Positions 10,812-23,790 of a DNA stretch of 64,000 nt are shown in pieces. The number at the start of each line of letters is the position of its first letter. The first letter of the stretch is position 1. The notes beneath the pieces were generated by a model. That model did no database searches, was not told the origin of the DNA, and saw only the letters and a program-made list of their open reading frames with translations. The position numbers and the translations under genes were made by a program. This stretch comes from Cristatella mucedo (Eukaryota; Bryozoa; Phylactolaemata; Cristatellidae): contig WPIO01000090.1 of NCBI GenBank assembly GCA_009760855.2, positions 1,039,001 to 1,103,000 on the forward strand, written 5' to 3'.

Positions 10812-13034
10812 TTTAGGAGATTTTGGCCAATCTTCTTAAAGATCGGAATCTCCTTAAAGGCATCGGCGTAAAAATACTTTCTGGGCCTCCCACGCATTGT
10901 AAAGAAAGTATGTCAACATAGTTCGTTATAAAATCACAGCGTCAGCACGAATAATCACCAGTCGGAAAATGTACATAGACCCAAATAATTATTTGAGGAA
11001 TGGCTACATTTTCAGCTTCTTTTTGAATTTCATTTGTTAAGGGAATTTAGTGAAATCAGTCTGAAGATCCAGGTTTTTCGAGAATGCTCACTGCGTGATC
11101 GGTCTCCAAATGATTTGAGTTTGATTGGACTCTCAGCTAAGCAACTTGATTCAGGTAAGTTCTGACTAGTAGAAATTTAAAAAGCACCTGAAAGTGCATA
11201 TGTTTCTTGCAGCAGTAGCCTGGTCCTTTCTATTTATCCTGCGCGGGCTTATTTTCTCTCTACTCCGCATTGTACCGAAAACTGTCCTATGCATGCTGAC
11301 AGCGTGCAGGCTACCACTAGCCAAAGGATCACTCGTCTTTTACAGCACTTTTTTTAACGTACCTAGAAAGCGATGGAACAATCAATGGTGCTACACGAAT
11401 ATTTTTTTATTATTAATTTATAGAAGTGCAGGTGAATCCTTGCCTAGCCTGATTAGGAAGCAATGCATATGGGTAGGCCGGGGCGGGAGAAATAAGGGAA
11501 GTAGAAGCGATTGAACCTTGAACCTTGAAAGTTGCTATGGTGTTTGATTGAAAGTCTGAACAGGGCTGTGTGAAGTGCTATAATGTGGCAATCGCAATTA
11601 TCTTTATGACAGACAAGCATAGCTTGAGTGCTTGGAAGAAACTTCAGGCGCCTATGAGCAGATCTATAGACCTACAATTAGTGAGTTACTGAAGCCGACA
11701 CTTGGTGTCCTAAATACTTGGGCCAGCTTGGATGCAGTAGCATTTCTAAGCAAGCGCCAAATCTCGCTATGTTAATTAGCTGAAACCAGGCAGATGTGAC
11801 CGGTTACTGACGAGGTGGTTTAGTGACAGATCACTCTAGGGATCGTGATTTGAATCATCGTGCTGCTCAGTGATATCACTTCCAAAAATGCAAAACGCGG
11901 GAGAAATCTAGTAATGTCCAAACCCACTTAAGGCAAATGATCGGGTGCTGTTTTTCTGGCCAACAAGATTAATATTGCAGGTTCTAATAAACCTGCCCAC
12001 GGGCATTTTTTCTGCTCAAGCAGCACATGCCAGTAATGCTTGTCTAATTGGTTTCTGCTAGTAGGTGCCGGTTATAGTGTTCTTGCTGAGCAAGAGTGAC
12101 TATGTGACATGGGTTTGCTGTTCTGAGTGAAAAACTGTCTACGGTGTATTCAGCAATGACCCAACACTTACTAAGAACATCTCGCTGAAAGCCTGCAACA
12201 GACAGATTTGGTAATCGTACGATTATTCAGTGGGCTGATTTTGGCAATTTATAATGGGGTTAATCTCGGATAGGACCACACCCTTTCTATTGCTAGCACA
12301 ACTGAGGAAGGTATTTTCTATCTGCCGTGCAGCCAAGGAATGTTAAATTTCATCTCATCGGATAGGTGGGTAACGCAATTAACAAGCTGCCTGATGCTTC
12401 AGCAAATCGGTAATTTGGGATAATTATGGGTCTATCTGAAATGGTATTTTTTTAATTACATGCGCATCAATATACGCTAAAAGAGTCGCCACGTCGCAAT
12501 GCAGAACGAAGAGCTGCTGGCATCCTTTAGTCTGTAGACAAATGAAGCCAGAGTTAGTTTACCAAGTGATAGCTTGTCAAGACCTGATTAATCTAATCAA
12601 GGATTTATAAGTATCGGCCTAACTAAGGCTGATTTGAAGGACTTGGATGCAGCCGAGTTATTCGCAGAGCCATTCAAAACCCAAATTATCGCTTGACAAA
12701 TTATTGCTAATATGGAAGACCACAAGTATAATGGTACTATAGGGTCGTCAGAAATAAGCTTTTTTATTATACTTGATTAAGGTAGCTAACGTTGCCGCAG
12801 AAACCTCGGAAAATGTCTTAGTAAGGTCTAAGAATTTTATTCCGCACTTGCTTTTGTCTGAGCTGGCATTATGAAAGCAGGTTAAAAAGAATTGTTTTCA
12901 CAGAAAGAGAAAAAAGCCTATGCACAGTTTCTATCCGGGGACTCGTGCCATTCAGATTGTTGCGGCGAACTATTCACTGTGCTTTAGTTTCCATTTGAAT
13001 TTGACCGTTGGGACTTCAGCTTTTGAGTGAGCCC
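10809..13034. other. nothing recognised
   Basis: About 2.2 kb of AT-leaning spacer. A plus frame at 11194-11514 starts with a hydrophobic stretch but has no known relative. I cannot support a gene. Confidence 0.4.
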
Positions 13035-13128
13035 CTTTGCAGCAAATGTAAAGCGCCTAGAATGAGATTAAGTTCTCTGAGGGCGCTTTATCAAGTGCAT
13101 TATTATTGTTGTTATTATTATAAAGAAA
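13035..13128 (+). mobile_element. LINE-A 3' tail
   Basis: TTTGCAGCAAATGTAAAGCG, then the hairpin and ATTATTGTTGTTATTATT. Only the last 90 bp of the element are present. Confidence 0.85.
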
Positions 13129-15009
13129 CAATCCTTGGATTTTCTAAGGTTCCGGATGTGGACACGGAAAATATTTTGAAATTGGCTATTGGTGCCAGAC
13201 CTAGAATTCGGCATCATAAAGCGTCGTTCAGCACTGTGCTTAATTTAGCGCATCTTTTGAATATTCTTACTAACCCTGCACATGTTATGAACATTGTTTT
13301 TAAAATAGACAGTTATCTGGTGCGTAGACAGAATTTAAGAGAGCATGCTCATTTAGAGCACTTCTAAGTTTTTGTTGTTTACTGCATTAATGATTGTCGC
13401 CTTCGGCAGAATCTGGATGCAGATCGATAACATCTACATTGCTGATATAATTAGAAAATGCCTCAGCATCAAGTTTTTCGTGTTGTCTCAAACTTACAAA
13501 CTCCATTCTACTCTTCGCATGCGATATAACAGGATGAATAAGTGCGACAGAGCAGCGATTCGAAATGCGGACACACGCAACAAGATCAGAGGGGTGAACA
13601 TCATTTGATAGCAAGAGATGCAGTTCATGTCTACCTATATGAATACCGCAAGACTTAAGTAGTTGACGGAGCCAAAGTTCTCTTGACAGTCAAAAAAGAA
13701 CAGATCTGGTTATTTTATTAACATTCAGTGCTAATGCCGCGATTTTTGGTTACCGGGAAATACCAGATCTGGCTAGGCAAGACTCCGATTATCTTATTTG
13801 TATAGAGATGTTTGGCTTGCTGGATTTGCACCTCTCTCTCTGTCTCTCTCTAAATATTTCTTTGTTCCTCTCTATTCCTTCTCTCTTCCTCATTCTTACT
13901 CTCCGCAATCATTTGATTGGGGAAACGGATGACTGCCGTCACGTGCTAGATGCCACCCTTAGGCCGAGAAGGCCTTGAATCACCCCCCCCCCCCGCCCCC
14001 CCCCCCCGCACCATCCACCAGCGTCGTCTCCGGCACCATTAATTGCAGTTAGTACTAGAATTCATCGGCAGCCGGAGAATAGCTAATTCTCTCGAACAAC
14101 AAGGCCTACGGGTCCTTAAATAAGTTGCCATGAGGCTCATTTAGCAGCCTTCGTTTCTGAAGAGAAGGACTTTGTTCTACTCTCCCTTTTAGTATGACAG
14201 CTCGTAGATTTTAACTTGTCTGCAACGATTGAGAGCTTGATCTTTAGTTCCATGAACTTTCATGAACAGGTGGTGGAGTCTTGTTGATTTTTATCGAACA
14301 CGGTGTCCAGCCTGCTGCGCCAACCACTAGCCGCCAGCGGCGACTGGAGATAGGCTCTGGAGAGTTCTACACCATACAACGCGCGGTGATCAGGCCAGAA
14401 ACTGAGCTCTTTCTATAGAAGGTAGACGCTGGTGAGACGAAAACTTCTGCGCTCCGGAGCAGATCTTTATCTAGCAGATCGTGATTAACTGTGATTACCT
14501 AAACGAGTTAAAACTGTCCCGCTTTTATGAAAGACTCGTGGTTCAGCTTTTAGCTAATGCATCAGTGAAACAGCATTCCTATATTTGGGACTCAGGTGCC
14601 TATGATCCTTACCTGAGTTTTCCCGGATATTTGCTTCGACAGGCTGCGATAGAGTTTGCATTAGCAGCAAAGTCACAGTGCATATTGTACGTATGCAGCT
14701 TCCATCCATAATTTCCCGTTTCAGCATTCCAATTACTATGGCTGCGCTAGCGCTACGTGATTCAATTCTCTGTTTTCACAAAGTGAGTAGCAACGATACG
14801 CATTTGCAACAATATTGAATTTGCAGAAGCTTCTTTGCCCGTATTTTTTGAATGTGATAAAGACGGTGCCATCTCATAGTCCTGGAAGACCAGGTGAAAT
14901 AGAGGATGTTTAAACCAGATAGTTATGACTTCAACTATTCGTATTGCATGCTACTTAAAACACTTTGTTCAGGGCTGCATGGAAATGGTCTGTCTGTACC
15001 CTCACTCGA
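13129..15009. other. spacer with a poly-C run
   Basis: No supported gene. A poly-C tract (one G inside) lies at 13981-14007 and a short CTCT-rich stretch near 13832-13850. Confidence 0.45.
13981..14007 (+). repeat. poly-C tract
   Basis: 27 bases that are all C except one G. Confidence 0.97.
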
Positions 15010-15056
15010 ATGAAATCTGTCTATATGAAATCTGTCTATATGAAATCTGTCTATAC
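15010..15056 (+). repeat. 15-bp tandem repeat, three copies
   Basis: Unit TATGAAATCTGTCTA repeated three times, flanked on both sides by a TACCCTCACTCGA motif. Confidence 0.95.
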
Positions 15057-15339
15057 CCTCACTCGAGTCGGAAAGATTTCCTAGGTGTACGCTCTCATAG
15101 GTGGATCTTTTAACTTAGAAGCCACGCCAGCACTAAGTGAAAGGCTAACTCGAAGGCATAGCTTAAAAGAGCCATCCAGGTTACGTGGTTTGCGATTTTT
15201 GCACGGTCTTCGAGTGGTGGTCTTTCTTTTTAGCGCTGAGGCTATCTTGGTATGGTACTATCACTACGTAAGTAAGGCCACGAGGACAGAGATTTTTCTC
15301 GCTGCACAAGCGTCATTTTATTATTGCTGGATTCCTGGA

Positions 15340-17720
15340 TGCAGAATGCAATGTAATGCTTCGCCGTTTACAACTCCACAACGCAATGGAGACTGAATGC
15401 ATGTTACACAGGAGAGTTTGTACAGCTCACTCAGAGCCTAAGTGGCTTTCGGGATGCATTCGGTAGCCAACAGACTTCATCTCATCCAACAAAGAAAAAG
15501 TGGGAAGCATAGCAGATTCAATAGAGCAGTTGATGTAGTGAGTAGCATGGAAGTAGCAGCTCAGAACCGCCGAAATGATGAGCCCTAGTCGGCAGCAGGA
15601 GAGTAGTTGTCGTTTCGTAAGAATTGTGGAAGCGAGTTCTACAGTCTAGAACTTTCGCAGCCAATGGTTCTGTCGCCAACTGTCTTTAAACGGAAGAATG
15701 GAACAGCTAATTTATTATCCATACAGGATCTTAAGGCACGAGGAGGCTGAAACTAGTGCAGCAGTTCAGCTAGGTATGGAGGAGCCAATCCTTTGCGGGT
15801 CTTGTGGGTCAGATTAAGAACTTTGCTGTGTATCCGTTGAACAACCACCAGCCATCCTAGCTCTTTAAGCAAAGGAAACACATGGTTAAACCTCTAGGAT
15901 ATGCAAACTAGCCTTGCAGCAATATTCATAGCCATCTGCAGTGGCCTAGTTGCTTTTTCGGGAGCCTAGCCGAATTAAAACACGTGGTGATGATTCGCAC
16001 AACAGTATCAGTTATTAGAAAAGCTTGTGGGCTCATTAAGCAAGCTTCTACTAACCATTCGATTCGTGCTTCCTTTGCACCAACTGTAAAGCGCCTAGAA
16101 AGACATTGAGTTATCTCGGTACACTTTATCAAATTTATTAGTATTATCAATATTAGTATTATTAAGCAGTCTAATCTAGCCACATGCTTAGGATTTCCTA
16201 TGAGCAGAAGCGACGTTTTATCGTCATTTAGTTTGAAGATATTTTGTGACATCAAGGATTGAACGTCGGCAAGGCAAGCATTCAGTTTATCAGTTTTCTG
16301 CACAAGATTCCGACGGATTGAATAAAAAATGCAGCTAAGTATCGTCAGCGTCAAAGTGAGATCTTATTCCGTAGGCCTTAATCACTTTTCCGGCAGGCTG
16401 ATTATAAATCGAGAGCAGCAAAGGAATGAGGACAGACCCTTGAGGGACTCCACAGGTAAATGGTATCGTGACTGAGACCTGACCCCCACGCGACACGGAT
16501 TGAACATGATCAGACAAGGACGATTTACACCACGCCAGTGCCTCGTCTGCCAAAATCGATCGCTGCTTTCAATCGTTTCAGTAGGACATCGTGATCAGTG
16601 GTATAAAAGGCAGCTGATTGATCTGGCAGAGTTAAGTCAATGACATTCCCGTCATCGTTGCCGCATAGAATGCCATTGGTAACACGGAGGAGATTATTTT
16701 CAGTTGAGTGCTGCCTCTTAAACCCCGGTTGAAATTTCTTTTGGTCTGGCTGGCAGTACTTCAGTTTTCGAGTGAAACAGAGGCCCTGGGGTTTATAAGC
16801 TTCAGGGTGTGGACTCAAAGGAAGTCTTTGACATTGACTAGATGTGCATCAGACCCCAATTTCTTAAAACGACATTCCAGCTTACGCTTAGCATAGTGCA
16901 GTTTGTAAATTGAAAGTAATCTTCACGGCTTTGTCCATGGACAGAATTTACTAGAGCATGCTTCTCAAGAGCACTCCTAAGTGTCATGTTTACTGCGTCA
17001 GTGAGGATATCGAGGCTGTCGGTCAAGTCTGGGAGCAGATCAAGAAGATCTTCATCACGTACAGATTTCAAACATGTGTCTTGGTCAGTGTTTTTTAAGT
17101 TACGTTGCTTGACAAATTCGACATTACCCTGTACGTAAGGTCAGAGGGCATACCATTTGGTCAGTGGGGCAGACATTCTTAGCGATCTCGAGATCTGGTG
17201 CATGTCCACCGATGTGAGCGTATGATTAAAGTGTTGGACTAAACCAAAATTCTCCAGACAGCCAGGAAATGAGCGAACCTGGCTTTTGCTATGGTTGTCA
17301 ACGTGAATATTTAAGTCTCTAGCAATGAGCAATGGCCCGTCATAAACAAATATTTTAGCGAGGAACTCTGAAAACTCCTCAATACAATATTTAGACAGCC
17401 AGCAGGAGATGAGTATATCACAACATTGAGATGCATTGCCTTTGATGAGGACCTCATTGCAACGGATTCAAACGATAGCCCATGCGAAAAATGCATATCC
17501 AACAGCCAAGAGATTCATCAACAAAAATTGCAACCCAGCCACTATTCTTGCCGGAACGTACGGACTGAAATGATGAAAGCCCGGGTGGGAAAATCTCAGA
17601 TATACAGCTATGTAAGCAGGGCCTCATTAAATAATCGCTTAGCATGAAAGCATATAGCTTCTCCTATACAGCCTGACCTGGGTTAAGTAACCCTTTGCTT
17701 TTAGTGAGCGGACATTTAGC
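15340..17720 (-). mobile_element. LINE-B, decayed, with endonuclease and reverse transcriptase remnants
   Basis: On the minus strand, from high to low coordinate: an endonuclease end (LIARDLNIHVDN, near 17330), a linker, reverse transcriptase blocks (FKRQHSTENNLLRV; GVPQGSVL; FDADDT in place of YADD) and a C-terminal block (LAVPFFRLKTVGDRT) near 15690. A 3' region follows that matches 9470-9730. Frameshifts and stops are everywhere, so it is dead. A plus-strand LINE-A tail is inserted at 16052-16165. The family belongs to the CR1/L2-like non-LTR group but is distinct from LINE-A. Confidence 0.85.
16052..16165 (+). mobile_element. LINE-A 3' tail inserted in LINE-B
   Basis: CTGTAAAGCGCCTAGAAAGA, then a degraded second stem half and an ATT-rich tail, in opposite orientation to the surrounding LINE-B. 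Confidence 0.8.
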
Positions 17721-17984
17721 AGGCAAAATTTAAGAGGCTGTCCAACAACACCGACAGCATTTTAGTAGAGTGGCTGCGTAAGTACTACAAGGAAAAATAA
17801 ATGCACAAATCCATTCAAAGACACATAGCTCAAAAGTCATACTAACACCACGGAGTGTCACATTTCCTTCAGGAATTTTACGTACATCCTTTTTCTTCCT
17901 ACAATTGCCAATACGTCTCGCCCCCTCTTTACGAGCTGAAAACAGCTATTGACTTCATTGTATTCATGTGTATTGATTGCATTG
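17721..17984. other. nothing recognised
   Basis: Short AT-leaning spacer between LINE-B and the purine repeat. Confidence 0.35.
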
Positions 17985-18090
17985 AGAGAAGGAGAGAGAG
18001 AGGGAGAGAGAAAGGGAGAGAGAAAGGGAGAGAGAGAGGGGGAGAGGGGAGAGGGGGAGAGGGGGAGGGGAGAGGAGAGGAGAGAGGGGT
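17985..18090 (+). repeat. (GGGAGA)n purine repeat
   Basis: GAGA and GGGAGA units with some AAAGGGAGAG periodicity. Confidence 0.95.
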
Positions 18091-18229
18091 GATGAGATTA
18101 GGAGTCGATCCTAATATGGAATCCAATGCATGTAAAGGCTGTTGTATCTGCGCTGCAATTCTTATTCCGCAAGCTTTGAGTTCCTTAGAAGGCATTTAAT
18201 GCACGAGCCCAGACAATGATGCTATCCTT

Positions 18230-19200
18230 CGTCAAGAGCATCTGAACCGCCCTGCGTCCCTAGATTTAGATTTACTTGGCAAGAACTGATACAACCCTGG
18301 CCAAGCCAAGAGGCTTGTCAGATAAGATCTAAGGACTGTCAGTGCAGAGATCAGGCATCGGCTTGGGCATAATGGGCGCGATGAATCTATGTTACTTGCG
18401 CAGGCAGCGACTTTACATGAACTAGCAACCCAGTTGATCAGTCGGCCCGCTACCAGCCGGCCTCTGAAACTCAAATATTTGCTTAGTCTCAGCCTATCGC
18501 TTAGTCGGCAAAGGTAGGGGCTAAGAGAATTTTTATTAAGGACACAATTGTGAGCGATAGAAATGGGTTGACGCGACCAGGCACTGCTAGAAGACCACCG
18601 CTGCGATGAGTGAACGAGCGGTCCTGTGTCAGGGGCAGTCGAGCTTCTGGAAATTAGGCACTCATACTGAGCAGATAGCTAGGCTCATTCATTATCGACG
18701 CTAGATGAACCAACGCAGATGGCAGTACAGGATATGCTTGTGCCTAAATTCGAGAGCTTTATGGAACCATTATAATGAAAATATTAATTGCAACCGATTT
18801 TTATAGCACCCTCAGAAAAAGAAAACCTAAATCTCCTTAGTGATAAGTTGGAGGTGAAGACAAATAATTCTTAAAGGCGCAGTCATAGGCGATTGAAATA
18901 GGTTGTCCTAATCCTGGCACTACTAGACGGCCATGGCTTTGCAAAGTGAAGGAGCGTTTAAGTGTCAAGAGCAATCGAATTAACGGAGACCAAGGGCTGA
19001 TGCAGGAAGATATGGTGTATAGGCTCATCCTTCATCAAAAACGGAAGCAACATTTTAATACGGCAACACAAGATATACTCATGGCTAAATAAAAGCGCCT
19101 CCTTATTACCGTAAAGCTGACAGATGCAACCGTAGTAGAGCTTCATATTTTAGTTACCAGTCTCACTGTAGTCATCAGGTATTCTGTCTCACGAAATTTA
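18230..19200 (-). repeat. Diverged direct repeat of unknown origin
   Basis: The block 18505-18770 and the block 18835-19150 share an ordered series of motifs (the AAGGT..GGGCTAAGA / AAGTTGGAGGTGAAGA start, GCACTGCTAGAAGACC / GCACTACTAGACGGCC, GATATGCTTGTGCCTAAAT / GATATACTCATGGCTAAAT). They are about two-thirds identical by eye. The segment could be decayed LINE coding sequence on the minus strand, but I found no diagnostic motif. Confidence 0.5.
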
Positions 19201-19969
19201 ACAGACAATCCGCTGCTACTCCAGCATTAAAGGGAATGCTGGAGCATTTCATGTAACGTTAGTCAGCTTAAGCATATTGGCGTATTTCAATTTTTCCCTC
19301 CGCATAGGCAGGAGTTTATTTTTGAGAGAAGTAAGCTGGAGCTTTCATCGCTACAAAAAGCTGGTGATTTTTGCTAAGAAGAAATACCAAATTTTAATTG
19401 AGTGGGTAACTTCGAATTACTCGAAAATACACATGAAGTTGATCAGTCTTGATTTTAATTTATTTAGGAGGATTTCTGTTTTGGAAGACGCAATCAACCA
19501 AGTTAGCATAACCTGCTACGGACATTTATTCTAAAATTGTGCGATTCTCACATTCGAAAATTTAAATATTAAGACTGATTGCTCTAGTTTTGATAACTGA
19601 GCTCTTTTGGCCGCTCTGTGCCTAAGTTCATCGTGTAGGAGCCTGTTTGACACGCAGGGAGCCGCTTATAGATCATAGAGATCGGAATGAGATGTATAAA
19701 GAGACAGGGTGGCTCTCATTGGTTATTTTATACTTAATCCGTCAATGGCTTCCAATGTCTGCAATGCCAATGTTTCTATCCGATCGGCTTGCTTATTGGA
19801 CAGAAACAACCTTATCCGGCGATGACAAGCTAGCAGACACGTATAAGACGAGCGGTCGATCGCTTGCTATTAGTCTCTGCTTGCGGAATTCAAGCTTCTC
19901 GTTGTGGTTTTCTTGCAGCGGGACTTGTGAGCCTACTAGGACAGACAGAACCTGCACTTGTTCCTAGTC
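19201..19969. other. nothing recognised
   Basis: AT-rich spacer with short frames only. Confidence 0.35.
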
Positions 19970-20567
19970 AAGCGACGGATTGACTTCAAAGTCTTGTCAC
20001 TCACTTTGAGGCTCCTTCATTGTTTGGCTCCAGTCTACCTATCAGATCTTTTCCCCTGCAGGCTAGGCATTGTACAGCATCCGCTTTTGGGAATCTAGCC
20101 GCTTGCTTATACCTCGTGCCAACCTTAAGTCCTTTGGAGACCGTGCCTTTCGTTCGTACGCTACCACAGCTTGTAGCTCACTCCCGACTTGCGTCCCGAT
20201 ATCTCCTGACTTAACCACATAAAAAAAATTTAAAAACTCATCTATTTATGACAGCATTTAGTGGGTCCCTGAGATTTTTTTCTTTTAGTTGATTATGCTT
20301 GCTGATGCTGCGCTTGCTGCCACTAACCATACTTGCATGACCATGACTTATGCGTGCTGACACTGTGCATGCTGCCACTAACCACATTTGCATGCTGACC
20401 CTGTGCATGTCACCCCTAACTGCGTTATTCATTTTGTTTGTTTTTCAAGCATGATTTTACTTACCATTCAATTGCATTTCACTTTGCAGCAAATGTAAAG
20501 CGCCTAGAAAGAGATTAAGTTCTCCGAGGGCGCTTTATCAAGTGAATTATCATTATTATTATAATTA
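19970..20567 (+). mobile_element. LINE-A 3' end
   Basis: The decayed C-terminal coding end (AAAGTCTTGTCACTCACTTT, then a degenerate SFGDRAF region) leads into the 3' UTR and the hairpin tail near 20490-20545. Extra copies of the GCATGCTGCCACTAACCA motif suggest a small internal duplication of the UTR. Confidence 0.87.
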
Positions 20568-20745
20568 TGACCCTGTTCGTGCGACCCCTAACCAGCGCTG
20601 CTCTTGTTATTTATTGAGCGTGCTACCACTAACCATTCGATCGTGCTTTCTACGCAGCCAGTTTAAAGTGCCAATAAAGAGGTTGAGTTCTCTGAGGGCG
20701 CAATATCAAATTATTATTTGTTATTATTACTATTGCATGTGGCAA
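20568..20745 (+). mobile_element. second LINE-A tail immediately downstream
   Basis: Starts GACCCTGTTCGTGCGACCCC and ends GAGTTCTCTGAGGGCGC plus ATTATTTGTTATT. Two tails lie back to back, so a second truncated copy was probably inserted at the ATT tract of the first. Confidence 0.75.
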
Positions 20746-21839
20746 TAAAGGAGAGCCCTTTACAAGACTCAAAATCACGACCTCGATTGTGACGATCGAG
20801 CAAAAAGGGTACTACAAAAGCTGATTGATTGCACTGAGATGCCCAGACAAATCTTTGGCTAAGTCACTCTCTGCAAGCTTACAAAAGATCTGCAAATGTA
20901 GTGTGCCAAGACAATTTCACATTCAATACTGCAGTACATAAAATTGTCCAAGCCAACAACTATATAAACATTAAAATTACTCGATTATGTAATTTAAAAT
21001 ATTAATATGTCATAATCTGGTCGTACTGATGAGAAGCATTAAGGGATAACAGACTTCTGGATCAATTAATTCGCTTCCGCTCGTGGATCATGTGGCCAGT
21101 CGACTCGAGCAGAATACGTCACACCGGCTCATTCCGAAGTTAGGAATCAGAAACATGTCTAACCTCCATGATCAACTGGCTGCAATGCAAACATTCAATG
21201 TATCAGTCGCTCCAGCAGATCTTATGATTTAAACGACGCATACAGCAAGGTAACTCAGTATAAAAGTGATACTGATTTTGTGGGCTCGAATCACTTTTCC
21301 CAGTGGTTAATTATAGATGGAGAACAGCAAAAGACCGAAGACGGATCCTTGTTGGGCTGATCTGGTGGATGAGGCTTGAACCCTAAAACCGAATTGCTAT
21401 TCGTAGCTCATCCCAAGCATGCGACTGGACTGTGAGAGTTAGTTTGCTCTTTCAACAGGAGATGCAATTATGAAAATTGCATCGTGTCCCCTGAGTTTAG
21501 GCATCATTTTGGACACTTGCCTAAATTTAAACGTTTCATTAAGAAGACTGTCTTCACTGCCTCTACTAGTCATCACGCCCGATCCCAATTTAAGATGAGG
21601 CACAGTCTACCGCAGTGGCTGGCAAAGCATGTAACTAGCTCTGGTTTGTTTGGGTTAAATTTCTGAAATCCATTATTGCTGGGCTACCAAAAGAGTCACT
21701 ATGCTACTATGCAGCTGATTATAAATATGGATGAGAGGCTAGTTGACAGATCCCAGAGCTTCAGCCGTGTGTCACCAACGCTAGAGGAGCTCCGATGGCT
21801 CCCGATATAGCGAACGAATTTAAACTGAAGCTCTCGCGC
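20746..21839. other. nothing recognised
   Basis: Spacer. A short stretch near 21290-21360 (CACTTTTCCCAGTGGTTAAT, AGCAAAAGACCGAAGACGGA) looks like antisense LINE reverse transcriptase of the LINE-B type, heavily decayed. Confidence 0.35.
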
Positions 21840-22310
21840 CGGTCCACGAGGCCAGCTCTTGCTTGGCTCCTTCGTAGCTGGCCGGAACTTGTACACCAGA
21901 TTCTCACCCCCATCATGCCCTTCGGTCCACTATCTACAATAATATGGCGGCTCGATTCCGACGCATGACGACTGGTGACTTCCGATGCGTTTTCTTTGCA
22001 GGTCCTAGACTGTAGAACTCACTTCCACGACTCTTACTTTGAGACATCTATTCTCCGGCATTTGATAGGGGCTCAACCTTTCTATCCTTCCTAATAGTTC
22101 ATTTTCCTGACTACCTTACTGACTCAGCTATGGTTCTCACGCTCTCTGTGGTGGGTGAGATGAAGTATTTTGGTTGAAGTATACTTAGTAAAAACCACCT
22201 AGGCTTTGTGTGAGTGTAAGTAAACACTCTGCAACACCCTCCTAGTCTCAGTGGCCTTAAGGAGTTACAGACGAAGATACATTACGCTGCATTAAATACC
22301 CATCTGTGTT
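21840..22310 (+). mobile_element. LINE-B 3' end
   Basis: Contains GCAGGTCCTAGACTGTAGAA and downstream blocks (GACTCAGCTATGGTTCTCAC, GGTGGGTGAGATGAAG, GTTACAGACGAAGAT) in the same order as at 26815-27285 and, inverted, at 15340-15640. Confidence 0.68.
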
Positions 22311-22389
22311 ACATTTAGAAAGGCTAAATATTGACACCCGTTCATCGAAGCATTCGTTGATTTTTTGCAAGTTTTTGTTGACTTTCCTG

Positions 22390-22540
22390 TGCGTACTGAC
22401 ACTACAGGTTCATATTGACTTTACTGGCAGGCTTTCTTCATAGCATTTTCATAGGAATTCGCAAAAGGTTTAGCTCTCTTAGGGCTGGATGAAAATATAT
22501 TATTACTAGTGGTAATATTAATAATATTATTTGGTTTGCA
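22390..22540 (+). mobile_element. LINE-A tail, strongly decayed
   Basis: GTGCGTACTGACACTACAGG, then a degraded hairpin region (GGTTTAGCTCTCTTAGGGCT) and an ATTATTAC tract. Confidence 0.55.
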
Positions 22541-23299
22541 TTTTAGAGTCGTTTTGATTATTGGAAACCGCACGTATCAAGTTATCAAATTCGGGAGCTA
22601 TATTGCAGCATTGCGAAAGTGTCGTCTAGCTCACAGACGCTACGCATGCTCTTGTACAAGCGAGCATATTCTCTTGTGAATGAGCACAGAAGCTACGGGA
22701 CTTCGCTTTCCATGCCAAACAGGACACGTGAAGCGGGTTCAAGGCCCCAGGGCCGCTTGAGTGACAATAAAGTAATTAGCTCATCAAACCACGAGTAATG
22801 ATTGTGGAGCCACTTAGGTACGCGGGCGATATCTGACCATGGAAGCTATCACGTCTGACAAACCTCAGAAGAAAGCCCATATGGTTTCGTGAAAATGTGT
22901 GGCTATATTTTTCTTGCCTCGATGGTTCCCAACTTTTTGGACTGCAGTCTAGTGCTAAAAACTGAAGTCGCTGTTGATTCCTCAGTTAGCCCTAATCAGT
23001 GGGAATATAGCTCGCTTAAATATAAATACGAGGCAAAGTGCACGCAAATGGTTGACAATTAAATTTTCGTTTCGAAGAGACCAAACTTGCTAATTTCCCT
23101 AAATTGATAAAGTGTCAAACTTTGATAGCCAAGAAGGATTAGGAACATTTAGAAACAATTAGGAACACGAGAGGGTGGAAAATGAAAGCGTAGCAAGAGC
23201 GGACAATGTCGCCAAAAGCAAACGGCATAGAAACCCACATTGTACTGTTCAACCTCAACGTAAGCGTGGTTTTTTTCTGTGAGTTATTCACGTCATCGA
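22541..23299. other. spacer; possible old hAT end
   Basis: At 22917 the sequence GATGGTTCCCAACTTTTTGG resembles the left terminus of Charlie-like hAT elements. I found no matching right end, so I do not annotate an element. Confidence 0.3.
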
Positions 23300-23790
23300 A
23301 AGAAGTATGTCGCCGAGCGTGAATCGCGAAAGTGAATGCGATTCAGGATCACGTTCTGTGTCTCCTAATAGTCGGATCGGACCTCAGCAGACCCACGAAT
23401 GGCGAAGTGGTAGATCGCATTCGTTGTTCAGGGACACCGGGCGTCTGACAGCAACAGGTCAACCCAAATTTTGCTTCATCGTAGTCGTCACCGCGAGGGA
23501 CTCGTTCTCATAGTACGAGGGGGAGGGCGGGTTGTTCACGCCAGAGATCGCGGCCACGAGACTCGAGTACCAGCACCAGGAGTATTCGGCGGACGTAAAC
23601 GAACACGGTTGCATAGTGATTGCACTTCGCATTTTTCCGTTCGTACTTGCGTGCTCTTTCGCGTGGTGACCTCTTATTGAGCGCAGAAGAGCACCGAATC
23701 CCGTTCGGCTCAGGCTACGCGGCTTGGCAAGCTGCAGGTTACACGTTCTCCACCGAGCTTTTGGTGCCACTGACTCGTCAGTCCATTAAA
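23300..23790 (+). pseudogene. Decayed olfactomedin-domain exon
   Basis: The frame from 23307 reads IGPQQTHEWRSGRSHSLFRD. This matches the start of the OLF domain in the gene at 32.0-32.8 kb (VGPQVTHKWRSGIAHSWFRD), with about 14 of 20 residues identical. Beyond it the spacing is kept without gaps for about 25 more residues up to an in-frame TAG at 23511. The frame then continues (YEGEGGLFTPEIAATRLEYQ, then YSADVNEHG) to TGA near 23676. OLF-like sequence seems to resume in another frame (RIPFGSGYAAWQAAGYTFS). A Cys (ESECDSG) sits just ahead, where the first OLF cysteine belongs. At least one nonsense change and one frameshift mean that it cannot make an OLF domain as it stands. It is on the plus strand, opposite to the intact gene. 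Confidence 0.68.

Noticed and set aside
22912-22960. Left end of another hAT element
   Set aside because: Resembles the terminus of Charlie-like elements, but no right terminus or target duplication was found nearby.
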